From the NCBI GenBank assembly GCA_023300255.1, contig JALZWC010000550.1, forward strand, positions 1-7,095: 7,095 nt of DNA, written 5' to 3'. Below are positions 1-6,965 of this stretch, one piece after another. Position 1 is the stretch's first letter. Every line of letters begins with the position of its first letter. This stretch comes from Saprospiraceae bacterium. Lineage in GTDB: Bacteria; Bacteroidota; Bacteroidia; Chitinophagales; Saprospiraceae. Below the pieces are notes generated by a model. That model ran no database searches, was not told the origin of the DNA, and saw only the letters and a list, made by a program, of their open reading frames with translations. The translations under genes were made by a program, and so were the position numbers.

Positions 1-242
1 CTTATCACAATAATTTCAAAAATAGAAAAGCGATATACCGTCCTTACTTTTTTAGGATAAAATGTACAGAGTAAAAAACTTCTTTCAATTATAATGCCTC
101 CCATCAAAATAGGCATACTTAAAAAAGGATCTAAATAACTATCTAAAAAAGGAAGTGGCCAGTGTCCTATTTTTTGAGTGATTTGATGGCTCAAAAGGAC
201 AAGAAGACAAACGATCCATATGCTTAATTGCTTTGATGACAT
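1..242 (-). CDS. Small multi-pass membrane protein, partial (resembles Bacteroidota 'magnesium citrate secondary transporter' annotations)
   Basis: An open frame reads leftward from the ATG at 242 and is still open at position 1, giving 80 residues with the C-terminus missing. It begins MSSKQLSIWIVCLLVLLSHQ, so the first membrane segment is about residues 7-19. The motif PFLDSYLDPFLSMPILMG follows at about 29-46, then a second hydrophobic stretch ending in a conserved-looking ER pair, and a third beginning near residue 73. The pattern of a hydrophobic N-terminus, a FLDxYLD..MP segment and an ER pair is what I recall from short Bacteroidota proteins (roughly 110-125 residues) labelled magnesium citrate secondary transporter. 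That label rests on memory of the family, not on a search, and no transport activity can be read from the sequence. The start lies 10 nt after the stop of the upstream minus-strand gene, so the two probably share a transcript. Confidence 0.6.
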   Translation of the reverse strand, partial: MSSKQLSIWIVCLLVLLSHQITQKIGHWPLPFLDSYLDPFLSMPILMGGIIIERSFLLCTFYPKKVRTVYRFSIFEIIVI

Positions 243-252
243 CGCCCTATTT

Positions 253-492
253 TTAGATAACTGCCATGAAAGCGACTATCAAACCTATCAATGCAAAAGG
301 AGAGATAGCAATCATGAGGAGAATACCCACAATTCGGATGGATATTTTGAAGATAGTCATTAATATGGAATCCTCTTTATTTAGAGTCGCCAAATTATTC
401 CACCATTTGAAAGAATCTGCGGCTTTGTCTAGTAATAAATCCGTTGGTTTTTTATCAGAATTAGGTTCGTTGTTATCGGGTAGGTCGGGCAT
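253..492 (-). CDS. Small single-gene-family membrane protein of unknown function, 79 aa
   Basis: The protein has a soluble polar N-terminus (about residues 1-45, rich in D, N, K and P, with a WWNNL motif at 30-34). A continuous hydrophobic C-terminus (about 52-79) is broken once by a proline, as a membrane hairpin or one long helix would be. Residues near the junction (K49, R53) suggest the N-terminus stays in the cytoplasm. I cannot assign a function. It is preferred over the overlapping plus-strand frame because its composition is plausible for a membrane protein, and because it sits 10 nt before another minus-strand membrane gene in apparent operon order. The ATG at 492 is the only near-full-length start, and no clear ribosome binding site precedes it, as is usual in Bacteroidota. 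It could be an accessory or regulatory small protein for its downstream neighbour, but that is inference from proximity only. Confidence 0.65.
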   Translation of the reverse strand: MPDLPDNNEPNSDKKPTDLLLDKAADSFKWWNNLATLNKEDSILMTIFKISIRIVGILLMIAISPFALIGLIVAFMAVI

Positions 493-653
493 ATGAAGAA
501 TTTAGAAATAGTATTTTGACAAGTTTATTCAACGACTAAAAGTAGTTGATAATTATATAGCATACTCGTCAATTTAATTTTTTATAATATTGAAACAAAT
601 GATTTTTAGCATACAGCGCATACGAGTGTAACTGCTGGTTGATATACATTTTT

Positions 654-678
654 ACAGGGACGAAGCTATGCTCTTTAG
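654..678 (+). repeat. Outer left half-unit (A) of nested inverted repeat
   Basis: This 25-nt unit has the core CGAAGCTATGCTC. It matches the reverse complement of 791-815 at 22 of 25 positions and is a diverged version of the inner units at 701-729 and 741-769. It lies in a divergent intergenic region, so a terminator role is not expected. Confidence 0.75.
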
Positions 679-700
679 GAAAAGTTTCAAAATATCATTT

Positions 701-769
701 CTACAGACAGGGCCGAGGCGATGCCCCTAAAACACTAAAAAAGGAGCGTAGCTTCGGGCCTGTCTGTAG
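701..769. repeat. Inner inverted repeat (half-units B and C), long hairpin
   Basis: The left arm 701-729 and right arm 741-769 are inverted copies. The outer 11 bases (CTACAGACAGG) pair perfectly, and 23 of the 28 outermost positions match; two of the mismatches would be G-U pairs in RNA. The loop of roughly 11-12 nt is A-rich. No T-run follows on either strand, so this does not look like an intrinsic terminator. The right arm shares a 17-nt identical block (AAGGAGCGTAGCTTCGG, 741-757) with the outer unit at 793-809. Family multiplicity, sequence divergence and intergenic location fit a dispersed palindromic repeat of REP or MITE type; which of these it is cannot be decided here. Confidence 0.85.
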
Positions 770-790
770 GAAAAAACACTTGATCCAGAA

Positions 791-815
791 CTAAGGAGCG
801 TAGCTTCGGCCCTGT
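791..815 (-). repeat. Outer right half-unit (D) of nested inverted repeat
   Basis: CTAAGGAGCGTAGCTTCGG followed by CCCTGT is the inverted partner of 654-678 (22 of 25 positions). It is also a direct repeat of the inner right arm, with 17 identical bases. Together the four units form an A-B-C'-D' arrangement spanning 654-815. Confidence 0.8.
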
Positions 816-946
816 ATCTGCATCAAACATCAGTTATGTCCGAGAGTACTAGTTGGATGAACTTATCAAATTTTTTATTAATTTTTACAAAAATAACCAA
901 TTCTAAGCAGTTCCTACTCTACACAATTCCTTACCTTTAAGCCCGT

Positions 947-3900
947 ATGAAACAAACAGCATTTATTCTATTCGTTATAGGTTTAATTACACTTGCCTCT
1001 TGCCAAGAGGAAAAGAACCTACCTTTATTTGTATCCCATACAAGCGAAAAAACAGGCATTGACTTTAATAATATTCTAGAAGAAACAGATTCTTTTAACA
1101 TTATTCAATACCTCTACCATTATAATGGTGGCGGTGTTGCTATAGGGGACATCAATAACGACCAACTACCTGATGTTTTTTTTACAGGTAACACCATGGC
1201 TAATCGCCTCTACCTTAATAAAGGAAATTTTCAATTTCAAGATATAACAAAAAGTGCAGGAATCGTAAAAGAAGGCAATTGGTCAACAGGTGTTTCTATG
1301 ATAGATATTAATGCCGATGGATGGTTAGATATCTATGTTTGTCAAGTTGGGGGATATAAGAATTTTAAAGGTCGGAATCAACTATTTATCAATCAACAAG
1401 ATGGCACTTTTACCGAGCAAGCGAAAGCGTATGGCTTAGATCAGGAAGGCTTTTCTACACAAGCAGCTTTTTTAGATTATGATTTGGATGGAGATTTAGA
1501 TATGTATTTACTATGCCATTCTGTTCATTCCAATAGTGGATTTCGAGATAGGAAATTAAGAACTACCTATGATGAAAAAGCGGGAGACAAATTATTCCAA
1601 AATCAATTAGCCGAAGGAAATGGTTTTGTAGAGGTGAGTCAACAAGCAGGTATTTATAGTGGAAAGTCTGGTTATGGTTTGGGTATAGCGATTAGCGATA
1701 TAGACCAAAATGGATGTCCTGACATATATGTGGGAAATGATTTTCATGAAAATGATTTTGTGTATCTGAATAATTGCGATGGTACTTTTAGGGAACAGTC
1801 AGAGCAACTATTCGGGCATACTGGTAAATTCTCTATGGGGAATGATTTAGCCGATCTTAACAATGATGGTTTATTGGAAGTCTTAACAATGGATATGAAA
1901 CCTGCTAAAGAAGCAATCTATAAAAGTTCAGCAGGTATTGATGCCTATGATATTTATCAGTATAAAATAGGTTTTGGATATGCAGACCAACTACCTAGAA
2001 ATATGCTACAATGGAATAGGGGCAATGGGCATTTTTCTGATATCGGAGAATTAGCTGGAATTGCAGCAACAGATTGGTCTTGGTCTGGATTAATTGCAGA
2101 TTTTGATAATGATGGTTGGAAAGACATTCATATTAGTAATGGAATTGTGCGCCGTCCCAATGATTTAGATTATTTAAAATATAGTTCTAATCAACAAATT
2201 CAAACTGCTGCATCTGATTTAGAATTGGCGCAAAAAATGCCCTCAGGAAAAGTGTCTAACTATTTTTTTAAAAACAATAAAGATTGGACTTTTACAGATC
2301 AATCTGTTGATTGGGGAATTCCATCGACTTCTTATTCTAACGGAGCAGCCTATGCAGATTTGGATCAAGATGGAGACTTAGATTTAGTGGTTAATAATAT
2401 CAATGACCCTGCCTTTGTTTTTGAAAACAAATCTAATGAATTAACTAGTAATAATTATTTAAGTGTTCATTTAAAAGGGGCTGCTAAAAATCCATTTGCT
2501 ATCGGTGCAAAAGTTACCGTCTTTGCCAATGGATCGCAACAATATCAAGAATTAAATCCTGTAAGGGGTTGGCAGTCATCTGTAGATTATGCTTTGCATT
2601 TTGGTTTAGGAGATGCTGCAATCGTGGACTCTATAAAGATTATTTGGCCTATTGGGAATACTGAATTCTTAACAAATGTTGCTATTAATCAAATCCTTTC
2701 TATAAAAGAAAAAATTACTAGTACTACCAATATTAGAGCGATAGCCAACGTGTCGGACACCTCCGAAGGTGTCCGACACGTTTCAAAACCAAAGACTCCT
2801 ACAAATAAAAAACTTTCTTTTAAATCGATAGATTCTTCTGAACTTCAAATCAACTTCACCCACCAAGAAAATCGTTTTTTTGATACTAATCGAGAACAAT
2901 TAATGCCTTACTTATTATCAACTCAAGGGCCTGCGATAGCTGTAGCGGATGTAAATAGCGATGGATTAGAAGATGTTTATTTGGGGGGCGCTAGTGGGCA
3001 AAGTGGCGTATTATTTGTGCAAACACTGAAACAACAATTTCAAAAACAACAGCATCCAGCTTTCCAGCAAGATGCACTTTCTGAAGATACCGATGCTTTG
3101 TTCTTAGATGTAGATAAAGACGGAGATCTAGATCTGTATGTGAGCAGCGGGGGAAATGAATTTTACGGACAAAATAAAGCCCTCAATGATCGTTTATATC
3201 TAAACGATGGAATGGGCAATTTTGATAAAAGTAGCACCTCCCTTCCAACCCTCTATAATCAAAGTGCTTGTGTTCGCTCTGCTGACTTCGATCAAGATGG
3301 GGATATAGATTTGTTTATTGGTAGTCGATCAAGGGCTGCTAATTATGGTATGTCCTCCGATAGTTATTTACTAGAAAACGATGGCACAGGACATTTCAAA
3401 AATAGTACAAAGAGTGTAGCACCTAGCCTAGCGAATATAGGAATGGTCACAGATGCTACGTGGTCAGATGTAGACCAAGATCAAGACTTAGATTTAGTCG
3501 TTGTAGGAGAATGGATGCCGATAAAGATACTAGAAAATGTAGCCGGCGTTTTACAAGAATCAAAAAATGAAATTCTGAATTCTAATGGATTTTGGAATAG
3601 CATAGCAACTGCCGATTTCGACCAAGATGGAGACGAAGATTTTCTAGTTGGTAATTGGGGTTTGAATAGTAATTTCCAAGCATCCGAGACAGCCCCTTTG
3701 TATCTCTATTTAAAAGACTTTGATAAAAATTTAAGTATAGATCCCATACTAACTCATCATAAAGAAGGCGAAGAATATACCTATGCTAGCTTAGATGAAT
3801 TGAGCCATCAATTAGTTTATTTAAAAAAACAATATCGACAATACGACGAATTTGCAAAGAGTAATTTTAGGGCAGTCTTTCCTAAAGAACAATTAAAAGG

Positions 3901-4291
3901 CGCCGCCCGATTAACAGTTAATACCTTAGCATCTACTTACCTTGAGAATAAAGGTAATGGAACATTCCAAGTTATCGAACTCCCCTTAACGACTCAACTA
4001 TCACCTATACAAAGTATTATAGTACAAGACTTCGATAAAGATGGACATTTAGATGCGCTACTTGGAGGTAATTTTCATGAAGTACAACCAGCTATTGGGA
4101 GAATGGATGCTAGCTATGGTAGTTTCTTAAAAGGTATAGGTGATGGTACCTTTGAAGTAGTCGATAATAAAGATATTGGACTTTGGTTGGAAGGACCTAT
4201 TAGGGATTTAAAAGAAATAACAATCGGAACGAATACCTATATTATTGCTGGTCGAAATAATCAAGAAATACAAATGATCACTAATAAATAA
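947..4291 (+). CDS. Surface lipoprotein with FG-GAP/VCBS repeats and a central ASPIC/UnbV domain (CRTAC1-like), 1114 aa
   Basis: Predicted outer-surface lipoprotein. The N-terminus is a type II signal with lipobox LASC, so Cys19 should be lipidated. The next residues (QEEK) resemble the Bacteroidota lipoprotein export signal that sends proteins to the cell surface. Thirteen calcium-binding-type motifs of the form DxDxDGxxD start at about residues 68, 120, 177, 251, 303, 385 and 471 (first block) and 668, 721, 780, 841, 890 and 1028 (second block). Motifs at 68 and 841 have Gln for the usual Gly, and the one at 251 has Asn for Asp. An ASPIC/UnbV domain lies between the blocks at about 503-587, with FGLGD and IIWPIG. 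Such repeats fold as beta-propellers; in this family the ligand is generally unknown, so adhesion or glycan/protein binding is inference. A 36-nt palindrome encodes residues 601-612 in the hinge. The ATG at 947 is chosen because the signal peptide starts there. The gene ends 6 nt before a strong hairpin. Confidence 0.9.
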   Translation: MKQTAFILFVIGLITLASCQEEKNLPLFVSHTSEKTGIDFNNILEETDSFNIIQYLYHYNGGGVAIGDINNDQLPDVFFTGNTMANRLYLNKGNFQFQDITKSAGIVKEGNWSTGVSMIDINADGWLDIYVCQVGGYKNFKGRNQLFINQQDGTFTEQAKAYGLDQEGFSTQAAFLDYDLDGDLDMYLLCHSVHSNSGFRDRKLRTTYDEKAGDKLFQNQLAEGNGFVEVSQQAGIYSGKSGYGLGIAISDIDQNGCPDIYVGNDFHENDFVYLNNCDGTFREQSEQLFGHTGKFSMGNDLADLNNDGLLEVLTMDMKPAKEAIYKSSAGIDAYDIYQYKIGFGYADQLPRNMLQWNRGNGHFSDIGELAGIAATDWSWSGLIADFDNDGWKDIHISNGIVRRPNDLDYLKYSSNQQIQTAASDLELAQKMPSGKVSNYFFKNNKDWTFTDQSVDWGIPSTSYSNGAAYADLDQDGDLDLVVNNINDPAFVFENKSNELTSNNYLSVHLKGAAKNPFAIGAKVTVFANGSQQYQELNPVRGWQSSVDYALHFGLGDAAIVDSIKIIWPIGNTEFLTNVAINQILSIKEKITSTTNIRAIANVSDTSEGVRHVSKPKTPTNKKLSFKSIDSSELQINFTHQENRFFDTNREQLMPYLLSTQGPAIAVADVNSDGLEDVYLGGASGQSGVLFVQTLKQQFQKQQHPAFQQDALSEDTDALFLDVDKDGDLDLYVSSGGNEFYGQNKALNDRLYLNDGMGNFDKSSTSLPTLYNQSACVRSADFDQDGDIDLFIGSRSRAANYGMSSDSYLLENDGTGHFKNSTKSVAPSLANIGMVTDATWSDVDQDQDLDLVVVGEWMPIKILENVAGVLQESKNEILNSNGFWNSIATADFDQDGDEDFLVGNWGLNSNFQASETAPLYLYLKDFDKNLSIDPILTHHKEGEEYTYASLDELSHQLVYLKKQYRQYDEFAKSNFRAVFPKEQLKGAARLTVNTLASTYLENKGNGTFQVIELPLTTQLSPIQSIIVQDFDKDGHLDALLGGNFHEVQPAIGRMDASYGSFLKGIGDGTFEVVDNKDIGLWLEGPIRDLKEITIGTNTYIIAGRNNQEIQMITNK
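2747..2782. repeat. Perfect 36-nt palindrome inside the coding region
   Basis: Two 16-nt arms (AACGTGTCGGACACCT and its exact reverse complement) flank a CCGA loop. Each arm contains its own small palindrome, GTGTC-G-GACAC and GTGTC-C-GACAC. The element is 21/36 G+C in AT-rich surroundings, is exactly 12 codons long and stays in frame (residues NVSDTSEGVRHV). It falls in the low-complexity hinge between the ASPIC/UnbV domain and the second repeat block, where a small insertion would be tolerated. No T-run follows, so it is not a typical terminator. Confidence 0.9.
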
Positions 4292-4297
4292 AAGTAA

Positions 4298-4354
4298 CTT
4301 AGACCTCTGGTCTGAGTAGGATTAACGCACACTTACTCAGACCAGAGGTCTAAG
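4298..4354 (+). terminator. Strong hairpin, probable intrinsic terminator after the lipoprotein gene
   Basis: The arms 4298-4318 and 4334-4354 are perfect 21-nt inverted copies. The stem can extend two more pairs (one of them G-U), leaving a loop of about 11 nt. It begins 6 nt after the stop codon and is followed by a T-rich but interrupted tract (TATTTTCTTTTAC). Each arm is itself a short palindrome (AGACC-TCT-GGTCT and AGACC-AGA-GGTCT). Position and strength support termination; the imperfect T-tract leaves some doubt, and it may instead be a dispersed repeat used as a terminator. Confidence 0.75.
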
Positions 4355-4370
4355 CTATTTTCTTTTACTA

Positions 4371-4402
4371 TTCCAATAAATAAAATAGATTTTGTAAGTT
4401 TG
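4371..4402 (+). promoter_or_regulatory. Candidate Bacteroidota-type promoter for the metalloprotease gene
   Basis: TAAGTTTG at 4395-4402 matches the Bacteroidota -7 consensus TAnnTTTG exactly. The -33 element is weak (TTC at 4371-4373, 21 nt upstream, instead of TTG). Transcription would start near 4408, giving a leader of roughly 38 nt. The location between the terminator and the ATG at 4446 supports independent transcription of the protease gene. Confidence 0.45.
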
Positions 4403-4445
4403 TGAGAAAGCATGAATTAATATTTTTTCGGAAAATAACTAACCT

Positions 4446-6965
4446 ATGACAAATCCTAATTTCATTTTCAAGTTACTGTTGTTTTGCCTATGCTGTAGCT
4501 TACCAGTAGCAATTTCTGCACAAACAGATAAAAAAGAAAAGTCAGAGAAAGAAGACGAAGAAGAGAAAGAAAAAACATTCCAAGATATTGTGACTAGTGA
4601 AGCAATAAGTAAGACCGGAATGTTATCTGTACATGCAGTAGACGACAAGTATTATTTTGAATTACCAGATTCCATTTTTGGTAGAGATATTTTAGCCATT
4701 ACGAGATTGTCTAAAACACCTACTGGCGCAGGATATGGAGGAGAGTTAGCCAATCGACAAGTAATTCGTTTTGAGAAAGGGCCTAAGAAGAAAATCTTTA
4801 TTAAAGTAGTCAACTTTGTGAATGTTAGTTCGGATGAAGAGCAGCCTATCCATACGGCAGTAGTTAATTCTAATAACCATCCTATAGTAGCAGCATTTGA
4901 TATTGAAGTGGTACGGGAAGATACTTCTGTATTGGTAGAGGTAACAAAGTTTTTTGAAGGGGCTAATCAGGCTTTTACGGTTTCTCCTTATTTTAAACAA
5001 CGTTATAAGCTGAAGGGCTTAGAAAAAGATCGTTCTTATATAGAGCATATCAATGCTTATCCAATTAATGTAGAGGTACGAACAGTCAAGACCTATGCTG
5101 TTTCCCCACCTTCTATTACTCCACCGAAACCAGGTGCACCAAAACGAACAAAAGATTTAGTAGCAGGTGTTAATTCAGGTGTATTAACTTTTGAGTTTAA
5201 TACCTCTATGATTTTATTACCAAAAACACCACGTCGACCTCGATTATTCGATCAACGGGTAGGTGTTTTTGCTAATAGTTTTACGGTATTTGATGATGAC
5301 CAACAAAGAAGTGAGGAACAAGTTTTTACGGTTCGTTGGCCGTTAGATGCTAAGTCTCCTGCTGATGCACTGCGCCAACAACAAGGAGAATTAATAGAAC
5401 CAAAGAAACCTATTGTCTATTATATTGATCCTGCTACTCCTGTAAAATGGAGAAAATATTTAAAGCAAGGAGTAGAAGATTGGCAAAGTGCTTTTGAACA
5501 AGCAGGTTGGAAAAATGCGATTCAAGCAAAAGATTGGCCAGAAGCGGATACAACGATGAGTTTGGAAGATGCTCGTTTTTCTGTGCTTAGATATTTTGCT
5601 TCTGATATTCAAAATGCCTATGGTCCCAATGTACATGATCCACGAAGTGGAGAAATATTGGAAAGTCATATTGGTTGGTATCACAACGTAATGAAGTTAT
5701 TAAAAAATTGGTATACAACGCAGGTAGGAGCGATTGATCCAAAGGCTCGATTAAATACTTTTGATGATGATTTAATGGGACAATTGATTCGTTTTGTTTC
5801 TGCACATGAGGTAGGGCATACGATTGGTTTACGTCATAATTTCTGTGCTAGTCATGCTACGCCTGTAGAAAAATTGCGAGATCAAGAATGGTTAGTAGAA
5901 AATGGTCATACTTCTTCTATTATGGATTATGCTCGGTTTAACTATGTGGCACAACCTGAAGATGGCGTGACAGACCTCATGGCAAGAGTAGGTGCGTATG
6001 ATCGTTGGGCAATAGAATGGAATTACAAACCAATCTATAATACAAACTCTGTAGAAGAAGATAGAGCCATATTAAATAAATGGTATTTAGAAAAAGCTGC
6101 TAATAATCCTGCGTTACATTTTTCAACAGAATTAAGTCAGTTTGATCCGCGGGCACAGTCCGAAGACTTAGGTGATAATTCTATGTTGGCTTCAGAATAT
6201 GGAATTAAAAATCTAAAACGTATTTTACCGAATGCCATAGAATGGACAAAAGAAGAGGGAAAAGATTACACAAAAGCAGAAGAATTATATGATAATGTTT
6301 TTGGACAATACCGTAGATATATCGGTCACGTAATCAAGTGGGTTGGAGGAATATTTGATACACCAAAAACGACTGATCAATCAGGTGCTATCTTTGAGCC
6401 TGCCCCTAAAGGAATGCAAGAAAATGCCGTTTCCTTTTTACACAAGCATCTTTTCCAACCACCTCTATGGTTAATGGACGAATCCTTAACTAGTAAGTTA
6501 AAAGCAGAAAATGGAGTCAATAAGATTGCTGGGCTACAAAAATCTACCCTTGATAAATTATATGGATCTAGTCGGTTGCAAAGATTGATTGAAGCAAAGG
6601 CGAGCTATTCAAATGCTTATGGATTAGAAGATTTTTTTAATCAAATGCATAAAGGTATTTGGTCAGAATTAAATCAAGGAAAAGCTACGACCGTCTTTCG
6701 ACGTAATTTGCAGAAGATGCACCTAGAGAAATTAATTACCTTATTGAAACCGGGCAAAGATTCGAAGGGAAACATTTCTACTTACTATCGTTCTACTGCT
6801 TCTGTGGACCCTGCTATGACCGATATTCGATCTTTGTCGATGGGTATGTTATTTGAGTTACACAAGCAGCTAAAACGAAAAGCTAAAAGAACTAGCGATA
6901 AATTGACGAAGTATCATTATATGGATTGTGCGAAGCGGATTGAGGTGGCATTGGGGATTGATTAG
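4446..6965 (+). CDS. Secreted zinc-dependent metalloprotease (DUF5118-DUF5117-DUF4953 met-zincin family), 839 aa
   Basis: Predicted exported zinc peptidase. A signal peptide (hydrophobic core about 8-22) ends in AISA before Gln26, fitting signal peptidase I. A charged Lys/Glu-rich linker follows (28-43). Residues from about 45 to 285 match what I know of the DUF5118 and DUF5117 N-terminal regions of this Bacteroidota family. The catalytic part begins near 320 with the typical YYIDPATPVKWRKYLKQGVE segment. The zinc site is HEVGHTIGLRH at 454-464: His454, His458 and His464 bind zinc and Glu455 is the catalytic base. The Met-turn is SIMDY with Met493. All catalytic residues are intact, and 839 residues is a normal length for the family. 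The C-terminal part (about 590-839) is mostly helical-looking, with no visible type IX secretion sorting domain, so the enzyme is probably periplasmic or otherwise released. Its substrate is unknown. The ATG at 4446 is placed correctly for the signal peptide; no Shine-Dalgarno is seen. Confidence 0.93.
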   Translation: MTNPNFIFKLLLFCLCCSLPVAISAQTDKKEKSEKEDEEEKEKTFQDIVTSEAISKTGMLSVHAVDDKYYFELPDSIFGRDILAITRLSKTPTGAGYGGELANRQVIRFEKGPKKKIFIKVVNFVNVSSDEEQPIHTAVVNSNNHPIVAAFDIEVVREDTSVLVEVTKFFEGANQAFTVSPYFKQRYKLKGLEKDRSYIEHINAYPINVEVRTVKTYAVSPPSITPPKPGAPKRTKDLVAGVNSGVLTFEFNTSMILLPKTPRRPRLFDQRVGVFANSFTVFDDDQQRSEEQVFTVRWPLDAKSPADALRQQQGELIEPKKPIVYYIDPATPVKWRKYLKQGVEDWQSAFEQAGWKNAIQAKDWPEADTTMSLEDARFSVLRYFASDIQNAYGPNVHDPRSGEILESHIGWYHNVMKLLKNWYTTQVGAIDPKARLNTFDDDLMGQLIRFVSAHEVGHTIGLRHNFCASHATPVEKLRDQEWLVENGHTSSIMDYARFNYVAQPEDGVTDLMARVGAYDRWAIEWNYKPIYNTNSVEEDRAILNKWYLEKAANNPALHFSTELSQFDPRAQSEDLGDNSMLASEYGIKNLKRILPNAIEWTKEEGKDYTKAEELYDNVFGQYRRYIGHVIKWVGGIFDTPKTTDQSGAIFEPAPKGMQENAVSFLHKHLFQPPLWLMDESLTSKLKAENGVNKIAGLQKSTLDKLYGSSRLQRLIEAKASYSNAYGLEDFFNQMHKGIWSELNQGKATTVFRRNLQKMHLEKLITLLKPGKDSKGNISTYYRSTASVDPAMTDIRSLSMGMLFELHKQLKRKAKRTSDKLTKYHYMDCAKRIEVALGID

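Larger units (their letters stand above)
493..946. other. Divergent intergenic region, AT-rich, carrying nested inverted repeats
   Basis: This stretch of about 450 bases separates the leftward small membrane genes from the rightward lipoprotein gene, so it should contain promoters for both directions. I see no credible coding frame and no tRNA or rRNA. Its dominant content is the four related half-units between 654 and 815, listed separately. The flanks (493-653 and 816-946) are AT-rich and hold no promoter match I would defend. The only near-matches to TAnnTTTG (minus-strand 544-537; plus-strand 879-886) lack a TTG at the right spacing. Confidence 0.7.

Noticed and set aside
266..496. Plus-strand open frame of 76 codons overlapping the small membrane gene
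   Set aside because: It is antisense to the minus-strand frame at 253-492, which has a sensible membrane-protein composition and an operon partner; the plus-strand product looks like an antisense shadow with no domain signal.
537..572. Minus-strand promoter with TACTTTTA (544-537) and an upstream TTG
   Set aside because: The spacing between TTG and the -7-like element is 25 nt instead of about 19-21, and the -7 match is incomplete.
701..769. The intergenic hairpin as an intrinsic terminator
   Set aside because: No T-run follows on either strand, and the neighbouring genes diverge, so no transcript should need to end here.
853..886. Plus-strand promoter for the lipoprotein gene: TTG at 853-855 with TAATTTTT at 879-886
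   Set aside because: The spacing of 23 nt and the missing final G make it no better than chance in such AT-rich DNA.
932..939. TACCTTTA as a -7 element just before the lipoprotein start
   Set aside because: It lies 7 nt from the ATG and would give an almost leaderless transcript; no proper -33 element precedes it.
4446..4521. A lipoprotein signal in the protease (Cys14, Cys16 and Cys17 in the hydrophobic core)
   Set aside because: The cysteines sit within the hydrophobic core without a proper lipobox, whereas AISA-Gln at 22-26 fits ordinary signal peptidase I cleavage.
4439..4648. Minus-strand frame over the start of the protease gene, rich in Ser and Phe
   Set aside because: It is the antisense reading of the Lys/Glu-rich linker (AAA/GAA codons read as TTT/TTC), not a gene. 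The minus-strand frames at 4746-5000, 5460-5684 and 5587-5805 are likewise shadows of the protease gene.
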